A stretch of DNA of 64,000 nt, from the NCBI GenBank assembly GCA_016222805.1, contig JACRQG010000007.1:1-64000 (forward strand), given 5' to 3'. The stretch comes from Verrucomicrobiota bacterium. Lineage in GTDB: Bacteria > Verrucomicrobiota > Verrucomicrobiia > Opitutales > Opitutaceae. Positions within the stretch are counted from its first letter, which is position 1; the number at the start of each line of letters is the position of its first letter. A program made the translations under genes and the position numbers. The notes under the pieces are model-generated. The model was not told the DNA's origin and made no database searches. It worked only from the letters and a program-made list of their open reading frames with translations. Shown here one piece after another: positions 34,000-43,391 of this stretch.

Positions 34000-36900
34000 A
34001 TGCCAACTCCCCCTCGCTCCGCCTGGATTCTGCCGGTGCGCCCGGTCCTCGGGCTCATCCTCTGCCTGCTGCTTCCGTTCCCCGGCCTGCTCGCGCAGCC
34101 CGCGACTGGCACCATCACCGGCCGCATCCTCAACGAGGGCACCGGTCAGTACCTTCGCAGCGCGATGGTCTCGGTGGCGGGAACCAACATCGGGACCGTC
34201 GCCGAGGCCGGGGGCGTGTACACGCTGACCGGTGTGCCCGCCGGCGTGGTGAAGGTGACGGTTTCCTATGCGGGTCTGGATCCCGCGGAGGCGACGGTCA
34301 CGGTGCAGTCCGGCCGGATCACGACGCAGGATTTCACGATGAGCGCGAAGGGCGAGGGCGGCATCGTGCGTCTCGACGCCTTCCGCGTCGTGACCGAACG
34401 GGAGGGCAACTTCCAGGCGATCCAGGAGCAGAAATCCGCGCTGGAGATCAAGCAGGTCGTGGCCTCGGACGCCTTCGGCGATGTGTCCGAGGGCAACATC
34501 GGCGAGTTCATGAAGCTCATGCCCGGGGTGATGCTGGACTACGTCGATGCCGACATCCGGACCGTCAGCATCGGCGGGATGGATCCCAAGTACTCGACGA
34601 TCCTGATGGACGGGGCCCCGGTGGCGAGCGCCGGCTCTTCCAGCATCGGCACCGGCCGCGCGTTCGAGTTCGAGCAGTTGTCCATCGCGAGCATCGAGAC
34701 GGTGGAGCTGAGCAAGACGCCGACGCCGGACGTCTCCGGCAGCGCGCTGGCCGGGGTGGTCAACCTGCGAAGCCGCGGCGCGTTCGATCGCCGGGGTCGC
34801 CTCGTGCGCTGGTCGGCCAGCACGCAGATCAACTCGCACCAGACGACGCTGCGGCGCACGCCGGGGCCCAGCGACCGCAAGCTCTTCAAGCTGCAGCCGA
34901 ACGCCTCGCTGGAGTTTTCCGACGTCTATTTCGACCGCCTCGGGGTGATCGCGGGGGTGAGCTTCGCCCGGACGATGGTCGAGCAGAACATCCTGCAGTA
35001 CGCCTACGCCGCGGCGAACACCAACCCGGCCGACAACGCGACCGAGGTGCCGCGGCTCAGCCAGATCCACCTGATCGACGCGCCGAAGACCACGAATCGC
35101 GGCAACTACAACCTGCGGCTCGACTACAAACTCTCGCCCGACGCCATGGTCTGGGGCCGGATCGACTACAACACGTATTCGGCAAGGAACTACCAACGGA
35201 ACGCCCGGTTCAACTTCCTCAACGCCGTCAACGGCCCCGCGACGAGCGATCCCCGCCAGACGGGGGTCGAGTTCTCGCTCGTGAGCCAGACCTCGACCAA
35301 CGCCAATGCCGAGCTGCACACCGGCAACGGCTTCAACAAGCACGGCGCCACGGTGACGCCCGCGATCGGCGGCTCCTACCGGCGGGGTGCGTTCCGGGCC
35401 GACGTGCAGGCGCAGCTCTCGCGCTCCACGAACTTCTACCACGACGTGCCGATGGGGTTCTTCAACACGTCCTCCACCGGCCTGCTCTCGGGCCTGACCC
35501 TGCGCTGGGACCGCGCGACCCCGGGTGATGCCGGGGTCACCCTCACCCAACTCGCCGGTCCGGACTGGCGCCGGCTCGAGAACTACCCGCTGCCCGGCAC
35601 GATGGGATTCCGCTACCTCACCGGCAAGGATCAGAAGTGGACGGCCAAGTCCGATCTGCGGTACAGCCTCCCGGAATGGAGGATTCCCATGGTCGCGAAG
35701 TGGGGCGGCGACGTGACCCAGCAGGTGCGCAACGTCGACCGCTACGAGTCCGGCGGGACCGCGATCACCTATCTCGGGCCCGACGGCCGCGCGAACACCG
35801 GCGACGAGAAGTGGACCGCGGAGCCGCACTACACGACGCACAACCTCGCCGGCGGCAACCTGCAGAACATTCCGGCGCTCGATCGCTTTTCCCGCGCGCG
35901 CGAATTCGGGGCGTTTCCGGAGCGGTTCACCCAGATTGCGCCGGAGCAGGAGCTGCTGCTGCGGGTGCGGAACCACTGGGACCTGAAGGAGCAAATCGAC
36001 TCCGCCTACGGCCAGCTCATCTTCAAGGTCACTCCCCGGTTCGACCTCGCGCCGGGTTTCCGCGTCGAGCAGACCCGCAGTTCCGCCCGCGGACCCACCG
36101 ACTGGGGCGACGACCACGCCAAGCGCGTGCTGACCGGCAACCCCAACGCCAGCATCCCCACGAACACCGCCGCGTACTACCTCGCGCGCTACACGCCGGA
36201 CGCGATCAACACGTCGGACTACCACACGTGGCTGAAGTACCTCCATGCCACCTACCGGCTGACCAGCGACTTCATCCTCCGCGCCTCGTTCAACAACTCG
36301 ATCACGCGGCCCGACCTCAGTTTCCTGACCGGTGGGATCACCGTCAACGAGGACGTCACGCCGCACACCGCGACGGTGCCGAATCCGAACCTGCAGCCGG
36401 AGCACGGCCGGAACCTGTTTTTTGCGGCGGAGTACTATTTCCCGAAACGGGCCGGGTTCTTCACGATCACCGGTACGCGGCGGGATATCCGCAACCTGAT
36501 CCGGCAGACCACGTACAACCTGAACGCGGACGAAGACTGGCCGAACCAGGAGGGGCTCGACCTCCGCGGTTACCGCGTCACGACGCGCGACAACGTCGGG
36601 AAGGCCCACGTCGGTTCGGTCGAGTTCAGCTACCGGCAGAACATGGTGTTCCTGCCCGGCATGTGGCAGCGGCTGTCGCTCTTTGCCAACTACACGATCC
36701 TGCATTTCGACGACTACGAGAACTTCCGGCGGCCGGAGAACCTGACCAACGGGGGCCTTTCGTTCGACCACCAGGGCCTGTCGTTCCGCTGGAACTTCAT
36801 GTGGGTGCCGACGTACCGCACCGCGGCGATCCCGGCCAACGGCTGGGTGGCGATGACCGGTGAGCGGCTGACGCACGACATGCAGTTTGCGTATCGCTTC

Positions 36901-37047
36901 TCGGCGCGGGTCTCGGTGTTCGTGAACGCGCGCAACATCTTCAACCGTCCGATGCGCACCTACTGGGGGCCGCAGCGCGACGACATGATCACCAGCCACA
37001 ACGACTACGGCGCCATCTGGACCGTCGGCCTGCGCGGGCAGTTCTAG
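34000..37047 (+). CDS. TonB-dependent receptor
   Basis: The protein has 1015 residues from the ATG at 34000, which places a good signal peptide (VLGLILCLLLPFPGLLAQ) at the N-terminus. A CarboxypepD_reg-like domain (about 35-115: GTITGRILNEGTGQYLRSAM), a plug (about 145-260: ASDAFGDVSEGNIGEFMKLM) and a beta-barrel ending LRGQF follow. It resembles the receptor at 24786 in its first 250 residues (shared DAFGDV-EGN-GEF-K--PG), so the two are paralogues. It should import a sugar oligomer across the outer membrane. Its divergence from the LacI-type gene suggests shared regulation. Confidence 0.93.
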   Translation: MPTPPRSAWILPVRPVLGLILCLLLPFPGLLAQPATGTITGRILNEGTGQYLRSAMVSVAGTNIGTVAEAGGVYTLTGVPAGVVKVTVSYAGLDPAEATVTVQSGRITTQDFTMSAKGEGGIVRLDAFRVVTEREGNFQAIQEQKSALEIKQVVASDAFGDVSEGNIGEFMKLMPGVMLDYVDADIRTVSIGGMDPKYSTILMDGAPVASAGSSSIGTGRAFEFEQLSIASIETVELSKTPTPDVSGSALAGVVNLRSRGAFDRRGRLVRWSASTQINSHQTTLRRTPGPSDRKLFKLQPNASLEFSDVYFDRLGVIAGVSFARTMVEQNILQYAYAAANTNPADNATEVPRLSQIHLIDAPKTTNRGNYNLRLDYKLSPDAMVWGRIDYNTYSARNYQRNARFNFLNAVNGPATSDPRQTGVEFSLVSQTSTNANAELHTGNGFNKHGATVTPAIGGSYRRGAFRADVQAQLSRSTNFYHDVPMGFFNTSSTGLLSGLTLRWDRATPGDAGVTLTQLAGPDWRRLENYPLPGTMGFRYLTGKDQKWTAKSDLRYSLPEWRIPMVAKWGGDVTQQVRNVDRYESGGTAITYLGPDGRANTGDEKWTAEPHYTTHNLAGGNLQNIPALDRFSRAREFGAFPERFTQIAPEQELLLRVRNHWDLKEQIDSAYGQLIFKVTPRFDLAPGFRVEQTRSSARGPTDWGDDHAKRVLTGNPNASIPTNTAAYYLARYTPDAINTSDYHTWLKYLHATYRLTSDFILRASFNNSITRPDLSFLTGGITVNEDVTPHTATVPNPNLQPEHGRNLFFAAEYYFPKRAGFFTITGTRRDIRNLIRQTTYNLNADEDWPNQEGLDLRGYRVTTRDNVGKAHVGSVEFSYRQNMVFLPGMWQRLSLFANYTILHFDDYENFRRPENLTNGGLSFDHQGLSFRWNFMWVPTYRTAAIPANGWVAMTGERLTHDMQFAYRFSARVSVFVNARNIFNRPMRTYWGPQRDDMITSHNDYGAIWTVGLRGQF

Positions 37048-37051
37048 GAAG

Positions 37052-37142
<91 letters not shown>

Positions 37143-37154
37143 GGTGTGCGGGAG

Positions 37155-37174
37155 GCTGCCGGTCAGGCAGCTTT
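37155..37174 (+). terminator. Stem-loop after receptor and tRNA
   Basis: GCTGCC-GGTCA-GGCAGC followed by TTT on the plus strand lies 108 bases after the receptor stop at 37047. Read the other way it also separates the minus-strand receptor ending at 37236 from the tRNA. The T-run is short, so confidence is modest. Confidence 0.35.
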
Positions 37175-37235
37175 CCGCTGGGCGAACGGGCAAGGAAGGC
37201 CAAGGCCCGTCGACGGTCAACCGCAAATCCTCTGC

Positions 37236-40112
37236 TCAGAAATCCGCCCCGATCGTCAGCCGGTAGTTCCGCGGTTCGTTGAGGTAGACGCGGAGGTAAC
37301 CGTTCTCGTTGGCGTTGAGCCGGCCCACGCCGACGAGGTAGGAGTTGAACAGGTTGCGCACGTTGAGCTGCACGTTCATCGGAAGGCGGCGCCCGGGGAG
37401 CACGAACCGGTAGCCGGCAAACGCGTCGACGTAGAGCGTGGGGGTACCCCAGATTTCGCGGCCGTCGATCTGGGAGATGCGGGTGAGGTTGCGGCTCTGG
37501 AAGCGGCCGGCGCCGCCGACAAAGGCGCCCTTGAGCCGGCCCTCGGCGAAGCGGTAGCGGCCGGTGAGGTTGGCCTTGTAGGGACGGGTGCCAAAGGCGC
37601 TGTTTTGCAGGGCGGCCATCGCGTCGATGTTCTCGTGGGCGGTGGTGAGCTGCTGGTTGACGGTGGCGAGGAGGGTGGCGTCGCCCGCGGCGGCGGCGCG
37701 CCACTTTGGCTCCCACTCCGCGAAGAAGCCGTAGACTTCCGCGAAAAAGTTCTCCCGCTTGCGTTCCGAATAGGAGACCCCGAGCCGGAGGGTGAGAGTC
37801 TTCGTCGGGTTGGCGATGAACTCGGCCTCCCATCCCTTGGTGACGGCGTCGATGGTGGCGGCGTTGAAGAACCGCAACTCGGAGTCGAACTGCGCCTGGG
37901 TGATCCGGCCGGCGGCGAGCAGGGCGTTGTAGATGTTGACCATGGCGGTGCCGCCGAGGGAGGTCGAGGTGTTGACGGAGAGGCCGTCGGGGATGATGAC
38001 GGCATCCTTGGTCTGGCGGGTCTCGTACGCGCCGAAACGGAAGAACAGGCGGTCATCGCCGAGCACGTCGAACATGAGGCCGACGTCCTGGCCGATCCCT
38101 TCGGTGGGCGGCGGGGTCTTGCCGGTGGGGAGCACGGTGCGGTCGAGTCGGGGGGTGCCGCTGTTCTTCGACTCGTTATAGAACAGCGAAAGGCGTGGGA
38201 GGACGTGGAGCACGGCCCCGGCGGTGAAGGTTTTCGGGCGGTACTTGTTCTCGGCGACTGCGCCGTTGAAGTCCCACTCGTTGAGCGCGAAACGGCCCGA
38301 GGTGTAGCGCGGGTCGTTGGGGTCGGTGATGCGGGCCTGGTCGTAGGTCTCGAAGGTGATCGGATCGGCGCGGTAGCCGACGGTGGTGACGAGGCGTTCC
38401 TTGAACCAGTAGCTCTGGGCGGCGAACATGTACGACCGCGCGTCCTGGATCGTGTGGGAGTTGGAACGGGTGCGCGACGCGAAGTGCGAGTGGTAGGTAT
38501 TGGCGCCGATCGTGAACCCGGGGATGGTCTGGGTCGGATCGCCGGCGAAATAGGTCTCGAACCGCCCCTCGGTCACGTAGCGGCGGCGCCACGGCTGGTT
38601 GGCGGCGGCTTCGGGGTTGGCGGAGTTGGAGATGGCGAGATTGGCCTGGTTGACGAGGATTTCATTCTGCCAGCGGCGCACCCGATCCTGTCGGGTGGCC
38701 TCGGCGAGGGCGGCGAGGCGGTGGCGGCCCAGCCATTTGCCGAGGTTGGGCTCCCAGGCGGCGCTGAGGCGGTAGATTTCATTGCGGTCCTTGAACGGGT
38801 CGCGGCTCCAGTTGTCCTCGAGGTAGAGCTGGCCGACGCGCGGGTTGGGCACGACGGCGAGGGCGGCGGTGGGGATGGTGAGGTTGGGATCGCCGGTTAG
38901 GAAAACGTTGGGGTTCACGTTGCCGCGGGTGAGGATGCGGTTGACGTTGTGGAAATAGGAAAACTCCGCGACGACCGTGCGCGAGAAGCGCTGCTCGATC
39001 TTGAACTGCCACTCGTTGAAATTCTGGGTGCGCACGCCCCCGGGCCCGGTGAGGTTGTAGGCATAGCCCATGAGGGCCGGCGACACGAGCGTGTTGCTGG
39101 GGGCGCGGGCGCTGAAGAGCTCGGAGCGCAGGTTGAAGACGGCGTTTTCCTGCGAGAACAGCGTGTAGCGGTTGGCGGTGCCGAAGGCGGTGGTGGTCGG
39201 GACCGCGGCGCCATCGGCTGTCGGGCGGCCGGCGGCCAGCCAGGAGGTGACGGAGTCGGTGGCGTTCCAGGGGAGGGCGATGTTGTTGGCGGAGCTGCCG
39301 CCCTGGTAGCTGCCGCGGATGGCGGTGTTGGTCCAGGGCTGGTAGCTGAAGGCGCCGGTGAGCCGGCGCTGCTCATTGAGATCCCATTGGCGCCAGCCCT
39401 TGGCGTCCTGATAGAGCCCGAGCAGGCGGAGGCCCAGCTTGCCGCGGATGAGGACCTGGTTGTGGTCGAGTTCGTGGCGGAAGTAGTCCCACGAGCCGAC
39501 GACGGACTTGGCGGACGTGTTGGTGCGGCGGAGCTGGGCGAACTTGCTCGAAAGCGCCACGGTGCCGCCGGGGGCCCCGAGGCCAAAGAGGATGGAATTG
39601 GGCCCGCTCGCCATCTCGGCGCGCTCGATGTTGTACAGATCCACCGGCACGGCGGACTGGGCGTAGTTCACGGAGGAGGAGCCGGCGACGCCGCGCACGC
39701 GGAAGCGGAAGTCGTTGCCGGTCGAGTCGCGACCGGGCGGGTTGTTGAAGCCGTTGGTCGAATCCTCCACCTCGCGTTCAACATTCGTGGCGTAGGCGAG
39801 CATCGACTCCAGATCCGTGGCGCCAATGTCGGAGAGGAATTCCTTCGTGAAAGGCGAGACGGCGGCGGGGGTATCCTTGAGCTTGGCGTTCAGGCGGGAG
39901 CCGGCGGTGGTGTTGGAGGCCTGGTAGCCGGAATCATCCTCGGCCCGGACTTCAAACGGCGACAATTCCACCACCGGGGACGCGTCGCTGGTCGAGGCCG
40001 GAGGCGAGGAGGGTGGAGGAGGGGCGACCTGGGCGACCAGGCCCGGGAAGAAGAGGAGGCATGAGGCCACCGAACGAAGGAGCGAGGCCGGACGGAGGGG
40101 GTAGGTTGGCAT
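37236..40112 (-). CDS. TonB-dependent receptor, second type
   Basis: The protein has 958 residues from the ATG at 40112. A signal peptide ([18 protein letters not shown]) is followed by a Pro/Ser-rich linker, a TonB-box-like [17 protein letters not shown], a plug (about 70-200: [30 protein letters not shown]) and a barrel ending in Phe (LTIGADF). It lacks the CarboxypepD_reg-like domain of the other receptors in the window and so belongs to a different subfamily, common in Opitutaceae. Substrate is unknown. It is divergent from the complex I operon, with a 235-base gap. Confidence 0.92.
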   Translation of the reverse strand: MPTYPLRPASLLRSVASCLLFFPGLVAQVAPPPPSSPPASTSDASPVVELSPFEVRAEDDSGYQASNTTAGSRLNAKLKDTPAAVSPFTKEFLSDIGATDLESMLAYATNVEREVEDSTNGFNNPPGRDSTGNDFRFRVRGVAGSSSVNYAQSAVPVDLYNIERAEMASGPNSILFGLGAPGGTVALSSKFAQLRRTNTSAKSVVGSWDYFRHELDHNQVLIRGKLGLRLLGLYQDAKGWRQWDLNEQRRLTGAFSYQPWTNTAIRGSYQGGSSANNIALPWNATDSVTSWLAAGRPTADGAAVPTTTAFGTANRYTLFSQENAVFNLRSELFSARAPSNTLVSPALMGYAYNLTGPGGVRTQNFNEWQFKIEQRFSRTVVAEFSYFHNVNRILTRGNVNPNVFLTGDPNLTIPTAALAVVPNPRVGQLYLEDNWSRDPFKDRNEIYRLSAAWEPNLGKWLGRHRLAALAEATRQDRVRRWQNEILVNQANLAISNSANPEAAANQPWRRRYVTEGRFETYFAGDPTQTIPGFTIGANTYHSHFASRTRSNSHTIQDARSYMFAAQSYWFKERLVTTVGYRADPITFETYDQARITDPNDPRYTSGRFALNEWDFNGAVAENKYRPKTFTAGAVLHVLPRLSLFYNESKNSGTPRLDRTVLPTGKTPPPTEGIGQDVGLMFDVLGDDRLFFRFGAYETRQTKDAVIIPDGLSVNTSTSLGGTAMVNIYNALLAAGRITQAQFDSELRFFNAATIDAVTKGWEAEFIANPTKTLTLRLGVSYSERKRENFFAEVYGFFAEWEPKWRAAAAGDATLLATVNQQLTTAHENIDAMAALQNSAFGTRPYKANLTGRYRFAEGRLKGAFVGGAGRFQSRNLTRISQIDGREIWGTPTLYVDAFAGYRFVLPGRRLPMNVQLNVRNLFNSYLVGVGRLNANENGYLRVYLNEPRNYRLTIGADF

Positions 40113-40347
40113 GGCGGGGAGTTCCGCAACCGCGGTGCTGCCGGCAGAGGAAGCACGAGAGGGGGCCGGAAACAACGCTGATATCGTCTGGCTGCGTGCC
40201 GGCGGGGCAGCCCGGAAAGGCGGGACGGTCCTGGGGAGCGCCCGGGCCGGCCGGGGAAAAGGGCGGAGGGCCGTGAAAACCGACTTGCGCGGCCGGAGGG
40301 GGTTGCCAACCCTGACGGGGATCCAGACTTCAGCCCACACCTCCCAC
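40113..40347. promoter_or_regulatory. Divergent promoter region of receptor and nuo operon
   Basis: This 235-base gap must hold the promoters of the minus-strand receptor and of the complex I operon. I see no convincing -35/-10 pair or inverted repeat. No nuoA reading frame is present in it on either strand. Confidence 0.4.
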
Positions 40348-40857
40348 ATGGTCACCGCTAACACCGAACTCGGCTACAACACGAAAGTGGAGGGGGGGGT
40401 CGTGGTGTCGCGGGCCGATGCGGTCATCAACTGGATCCGCACCAATTCCATGTGGCCGATGCCGATGGGCCTGGCCTGCTGTGCGATCGAACTGATGGCG
40501 GTGGGCGGGGCGCGCTTCGACATCTCCCGCTTCGGGGCGGAGGTGATGCGGTTTTCGCCGCGGCAGTCCGACTGCATGATCGTGGCGGGCACGGTGACCT
40601 ACAAGATGGCCCCGCAGGTGCGACGGATTTATGACCAGATGGCCGCCCCCAAGTGGGTGATCGCCATGGGGGCCTGCGCGAGTTCCGGGGGGATGTACCG
40701 CAGCTACGCCACGCTGCAGGGGGTCGATCGGATTGTGCCCGTCGATGTCTACGTGAGCGGGTGCCCGCCGCGGCCGGAGGCTTTGCTGGATGCCCTGGTG
40801 AAACTGCAGGAGAAAGTGAAACGCGAGCCGGCGGCCCGTCGCCTGCTGTCGGCCTGA
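40348..40857 (+). CDS. nuoB: NADH-quinone oxidoreductase subunit B
   Basis: The protein has 169 residues and starts at ATG 40348, where family similarity begins. It carries the ligands of cluster N2, the last [4Fe-4S] centre before quinone: the CC pair in [17 protein letters not shown] and SGCPPRPE. It is a peripheral-arm subunit at the membrane junction, working with NuoD at the quinone site. It is the first gene of a 14-gene operon; in the usual order nuoA would come first, but upstream is a divergent receptor gene. nuoC follows after 16 bases. Confidence 0.96.
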   Translation: MVTANTELGYNTKVEGGVVVSRADAVINWIRTNSMWPMPMGLACCAIELMAVGGARFDISRFGAEVMRFSPRQSDCMIVAGTVTYKMAPQVRRIYDQMAAPKWVIAMGACASSGGMYRSYATLQGVDRIVPVDVYVSGCPPRPEALLDALVKLQEKVKREPAARRLLSA

Positions 40858-40873
40858 CCTTCCTTGCGCTTGT

Positions 40874-41524
40874 ATGTCCGCCGAATTTGTCACCGCCTTC
40901 AAGAGTCGCTTCCCGATGGCGGTGGATCGTGCCTCGGCGGACCATCCGGCCTTCAACCTGCCCTATGACGAGGTGGTGCCCGCCCTTCGGTTCCTGCGGG
41001 ATCAGTGGGGCTTCGAGTTGCTGATGGATTTGACGGCGATCGACGGCGGACCGGGCACGGAGCCGCGGTTCACCGTCGTGTATCACTTGCTGGCGCCCAA
41101 TCGCGGGGCGACCTACGTGCGGATCGCCGCCCCCTGCGCCGGCCCGGAGGATGAGCCCGCCGCGCCCAGTGTCGTGGGACTGTGGCCGGGCGCCAACTGG
41201 CACGAGCGGGAGTGCTGGGACATGTTTGGCATCCGGTTCGACGGGCATCCCGACCTGCGGCGGATCCTGATGTGGGACGGTTATCCGTACCACCCCCTGC
41301 GCAAGGAGTTTCCCCTCGCTGGAGTCGAGACCGATCTGCCGGTCGCGGATATCCAGGAGGAAACCGGCACCCGCGTAGTGGCCGCGCCGATGGCCGGCGG
41401 GCCGTTCGTCGCCTCGACGGGAGAGGTCAACCTTACCGAGGCCGAACCACGCGCCCTCGACCAGAGCTGGAGCGACCGCCGGGTGCAACCCGGCCAAACC
41501 CCGCTGCGGCAGGTGAAGGAGTGA
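40874..41524 (+). CDS. nuoC: NADH-quinone oxidoreductase subunit C
   Basis: The protein has 216 residues. The family signature near the middle is intact (GANWHERECWDMFGIRFDGH, then RRILMWDGYPYHPLRKEFPL). NuoC is a structural subunit of the connecting module next to NuoD. Here it is separate, not fused to NuoD as in enterobacteria. A roughly 50-residue C-terminal tail after the signature is variable. The stop overlaps the ATG of nuoD (TGATG). Confidence 0.95.
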   Translation: MSAEFVTAFKSRFPMAVDRASADHPAFNLPYDEVVPALRFLRDQWGFELLMDLTAIDGGPGTEPRFTVVYHLLAPNRGATYVRIAAPCAGPEDEPAAPSVVGLWPGANWHERECWDMFGIRFDGHPDLRRILMWDGYPYHPLRKEFPLAGVETDLPVADIQEETGTRVVAAPMAGGPFVASTGEVNLTEAEPRALDQSWSDRRVQPGQTPLRQVKE

Positions 41525-42768
41525 TGCGGACCCCGATGGCCACCGACTACAGCTTTCCCGACAATGCGGCCCGGGCCGCGGCCGCCGCCGACGAGTTCCA
41601 GCCCGAGAAGATGTCGCTGTCGATGGGCCCCTCCCATCCCTCGACCCACGGCGTGCTCCGGCTGCAGATGGAGCTGGATGGCGAGACCGTCACCAAGGCG
41701 GACCCGGTCGTGGGTTACCTGCATCGCGGCGACGAGAAGATCGCGGAGAACATGACCTACAACCAGTTCGTGCCTTACACGGACCGGTTGGACTACCTGG
41801 CCCCGCTCGCCAACAACATGGCCTATGCGATCGCGGTGGAGCGGCTGGCGGGGCTCGAGGTGCCTCCGCGTTGCCAGGCGATCCGGGTCATCACCGCCGA
41901 GATGGCGCGCATCTCCTCCCATCTCATGGGCCTCGGCGCCTTCGGCCTCGATGTCGGGGCGTGGACGGTGCTGCTGTACACGCTCGAGGAGCGCGAGAAA
42001 CTCTACAAACTCTTCGAGGAGCTGACCGGCGCGCGCTTCACCACGAGCTACACCCGGATCGGCGGGGTCACGCGCGATGTGCCGGAAGGCTGGCTGGGCC
42101 GGGTCAACGCGTTCTGCGATCAGTTCCTGCCCATCCTCGAGGAGATCCTGCGGCTGCTGACGCGGAACAAGATCTTCATGGACCGCACGGTCGACGTCGG
42201 CGTCATTTCGAAGACCGATGCGCTCGCCTACGGCCTGACCGGCCCGAATCTCCGGGGGAGCGGCGTGGCGCTCGACCTGCGCAAGGACAAACCGTACTCG
42301 GGGTACGAGCAGTACGAGTTCGACGTGCCGGTGGGCACCACGGGCGACTGCTATGACCGCTACCTCGTCCGCGGCGAGGAGATGCGCCAGTCGGTGCGGA
42401 TCCTCCGCCAGGCGATCGCGAAGTTCCCGGAGGGACCGTGGTATGCGACCGACGCGCGCCGCATTTTTGCCCCGCCGAAGGACAAGGTGATGACCTCGAT
42501 GGAGGAGCTGATCCAGAATTTCATGCTCGTGACCGAGGGGCCGCAGATGCCGCCGGGCGAGGTGTACTTCGAGGCGGAGAATCCGAAGGGCATCCTGGGC
42601 TTCTACGTGGTGAGCAAGGGCGGCGGCGTGCCGTACCGGCTGAAGATTCGCTCCCCGTCCTTCTGCAACCTCTCGATCCTCCCCAAGGCGTGTGTCGGGA
42701 TCCTGATCTCGGACGTCGTGGCCATCCTTGGCTCGCTCGATTTCGTGATGGGGGAGTGCGACCGATGA
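41524..42768 (+). CDS. nuoD: NADH-quinone oxidoreductase subunit D
   Basis: The protein has 414 residues. It is the 49-kDa-type subunit that forms most of the quinone-binding cavity. GPSHPSTHGVLRL near residue 36 and GYLHRGDEKIAE near 63 are the family hallmarks, and the C-terminus is conserved (PSFCNL through FVMGECDR). The start overlaps the nuoC stop by one base; the internal MATDYSF at 41536 is an alternative. A 106-base gap with a palindromic repeat separates it from nuoE. Confidence 0.96.
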   Translation: MRTPMATDYSFPDNAARAAAAADEFQPEKMSLSMGPSHPSTHGVLRLQMELDGETVTKADPVVGYLHRGDEKIAENMTYNQFVPYTDRLDYLAPLANNMAYAIAVERLAGLEVPPRCQAIRVITAEMARISSHLMGLGAFGLDVGAWTVLLYTLEEREKLYKLFEELTGARFTTSYTRIGGVTRDVPEGWLGRVNAFCDQFLPILEEILRLLTRNKIFMDRTVDVGVISKTDALAYGLTGPNLRGSGVALDLRKDKPYSGYEQYEFDVPVGTTGDCYDRYLVRGEEMRQSVRILRQAIAKFPEGPWYATDARRIFAPPKDKVMTSMEELIQNFMLVTEGPQMPPGEVYFEAENPKGILGFYVVSKGGGVPYRLKIRSPSFCNLSILPKACVGILISDVVAILGSLDFVMGECDR

Positions 42769-42775
42769 AAATTCT

Positions 42776-42854
42776 GCCCACGGAATACACGGAAGACACG
42801 GAAGTTCGGGCGCGGCCGTCGCTGGGTTCCGCGGATTCCGTGTGTTCCGTGGGC
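42776..42854. repeat. Palindromic intergenic repeat, CACGGAA type
   Basis: The 79-base element fills most of the nuoD-nuoE gap. Outer arms GCCCACGGAA and TTCCGTGGGC match perfectly; the next 9 bases (TACACGGAA/TTCCGTGTG) pair with one mismatch. The left arm is built of CACGGAA units (ACACGGAA, GACACGGAA). The transcript would form a long hairpin inside the operon. It is related in design to the element at 44752. Confidence 0.7.
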
Positions 42855-42874
42855 ACCTCTGCCTCTTGCGTCCG

Positions 42875-43363
42875 ATGAAGCTCAAACCGGAAACGCTCCA
42901 GCGCATCGACGAGATCATCCCGCACTATCCGGTGAAACGGAGCGCGGTGCTGATGCTGCTGCACGCGATCCAGGAGGACGTCGGCTTCATCTCGACGGAA
43001 GCGATTGAGTGGGTGGCGACGAAGCTCGAGCTGCAGCCGATCAACGTCCTTGAGGTTGTGACGTTCTACCCGATGTTTCGGCAGAAGCCGATCGGGCGCC
43101 GCCACATCAAGGTCTGCCGGACGCTTTCCTGCGCCCTGCGCGGGGGCTACCAGACCTGCGAGACCCTGGAGAAGGAGTTCGGCGTGCACCGCGGCGAAGT
43201 TTCGGCCGACGGCGAGGTGACGATCGAGTTCGTCGAGTGCCTGGCCAGCTGCGGCACCGCGCCGGTCGTGATGGTCGACGACGACCTCCACGAGAATGTC
43301 GACTGCGCCCGCGCGCGGGCGCTCGCCGCGCAAATCAAGCAGGAGGCCGCCCGCCGGGGCTGA
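42875..43363 (+). CDS. nuoE: NADH-quinone oxidoreductase subunit E
   Basis: The protein has 162 residues with the start at ATG 42875. It is the thioredoxin-like 24-kDa-type subunit of the NADH-oxidising module. The four cysteines of the [2Fe-2S] cluster N1a are in CRTLSC and CLASC. It binds to NuoF, encoded 28 bases downstream. Length is typical. Confidence 0.95.
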   Translation: MKLKPETLQRIDEIIPHYPVKRSAVLMLLHAIQEDVGFISTEAIEWVATKLELQPINVLEVVTFYPMFRQKPIGRRHIKVCRTLSCALRGGYQTCETLEKEFGVHRGEVSADGEVTIEFVECLASCGTAPVVMVDDDLHENVDCARARALAAQIKQEAARRG

Positions 43364-43391
43364 GCCCGGCCCGAGTCAACGCCCGCACCGC

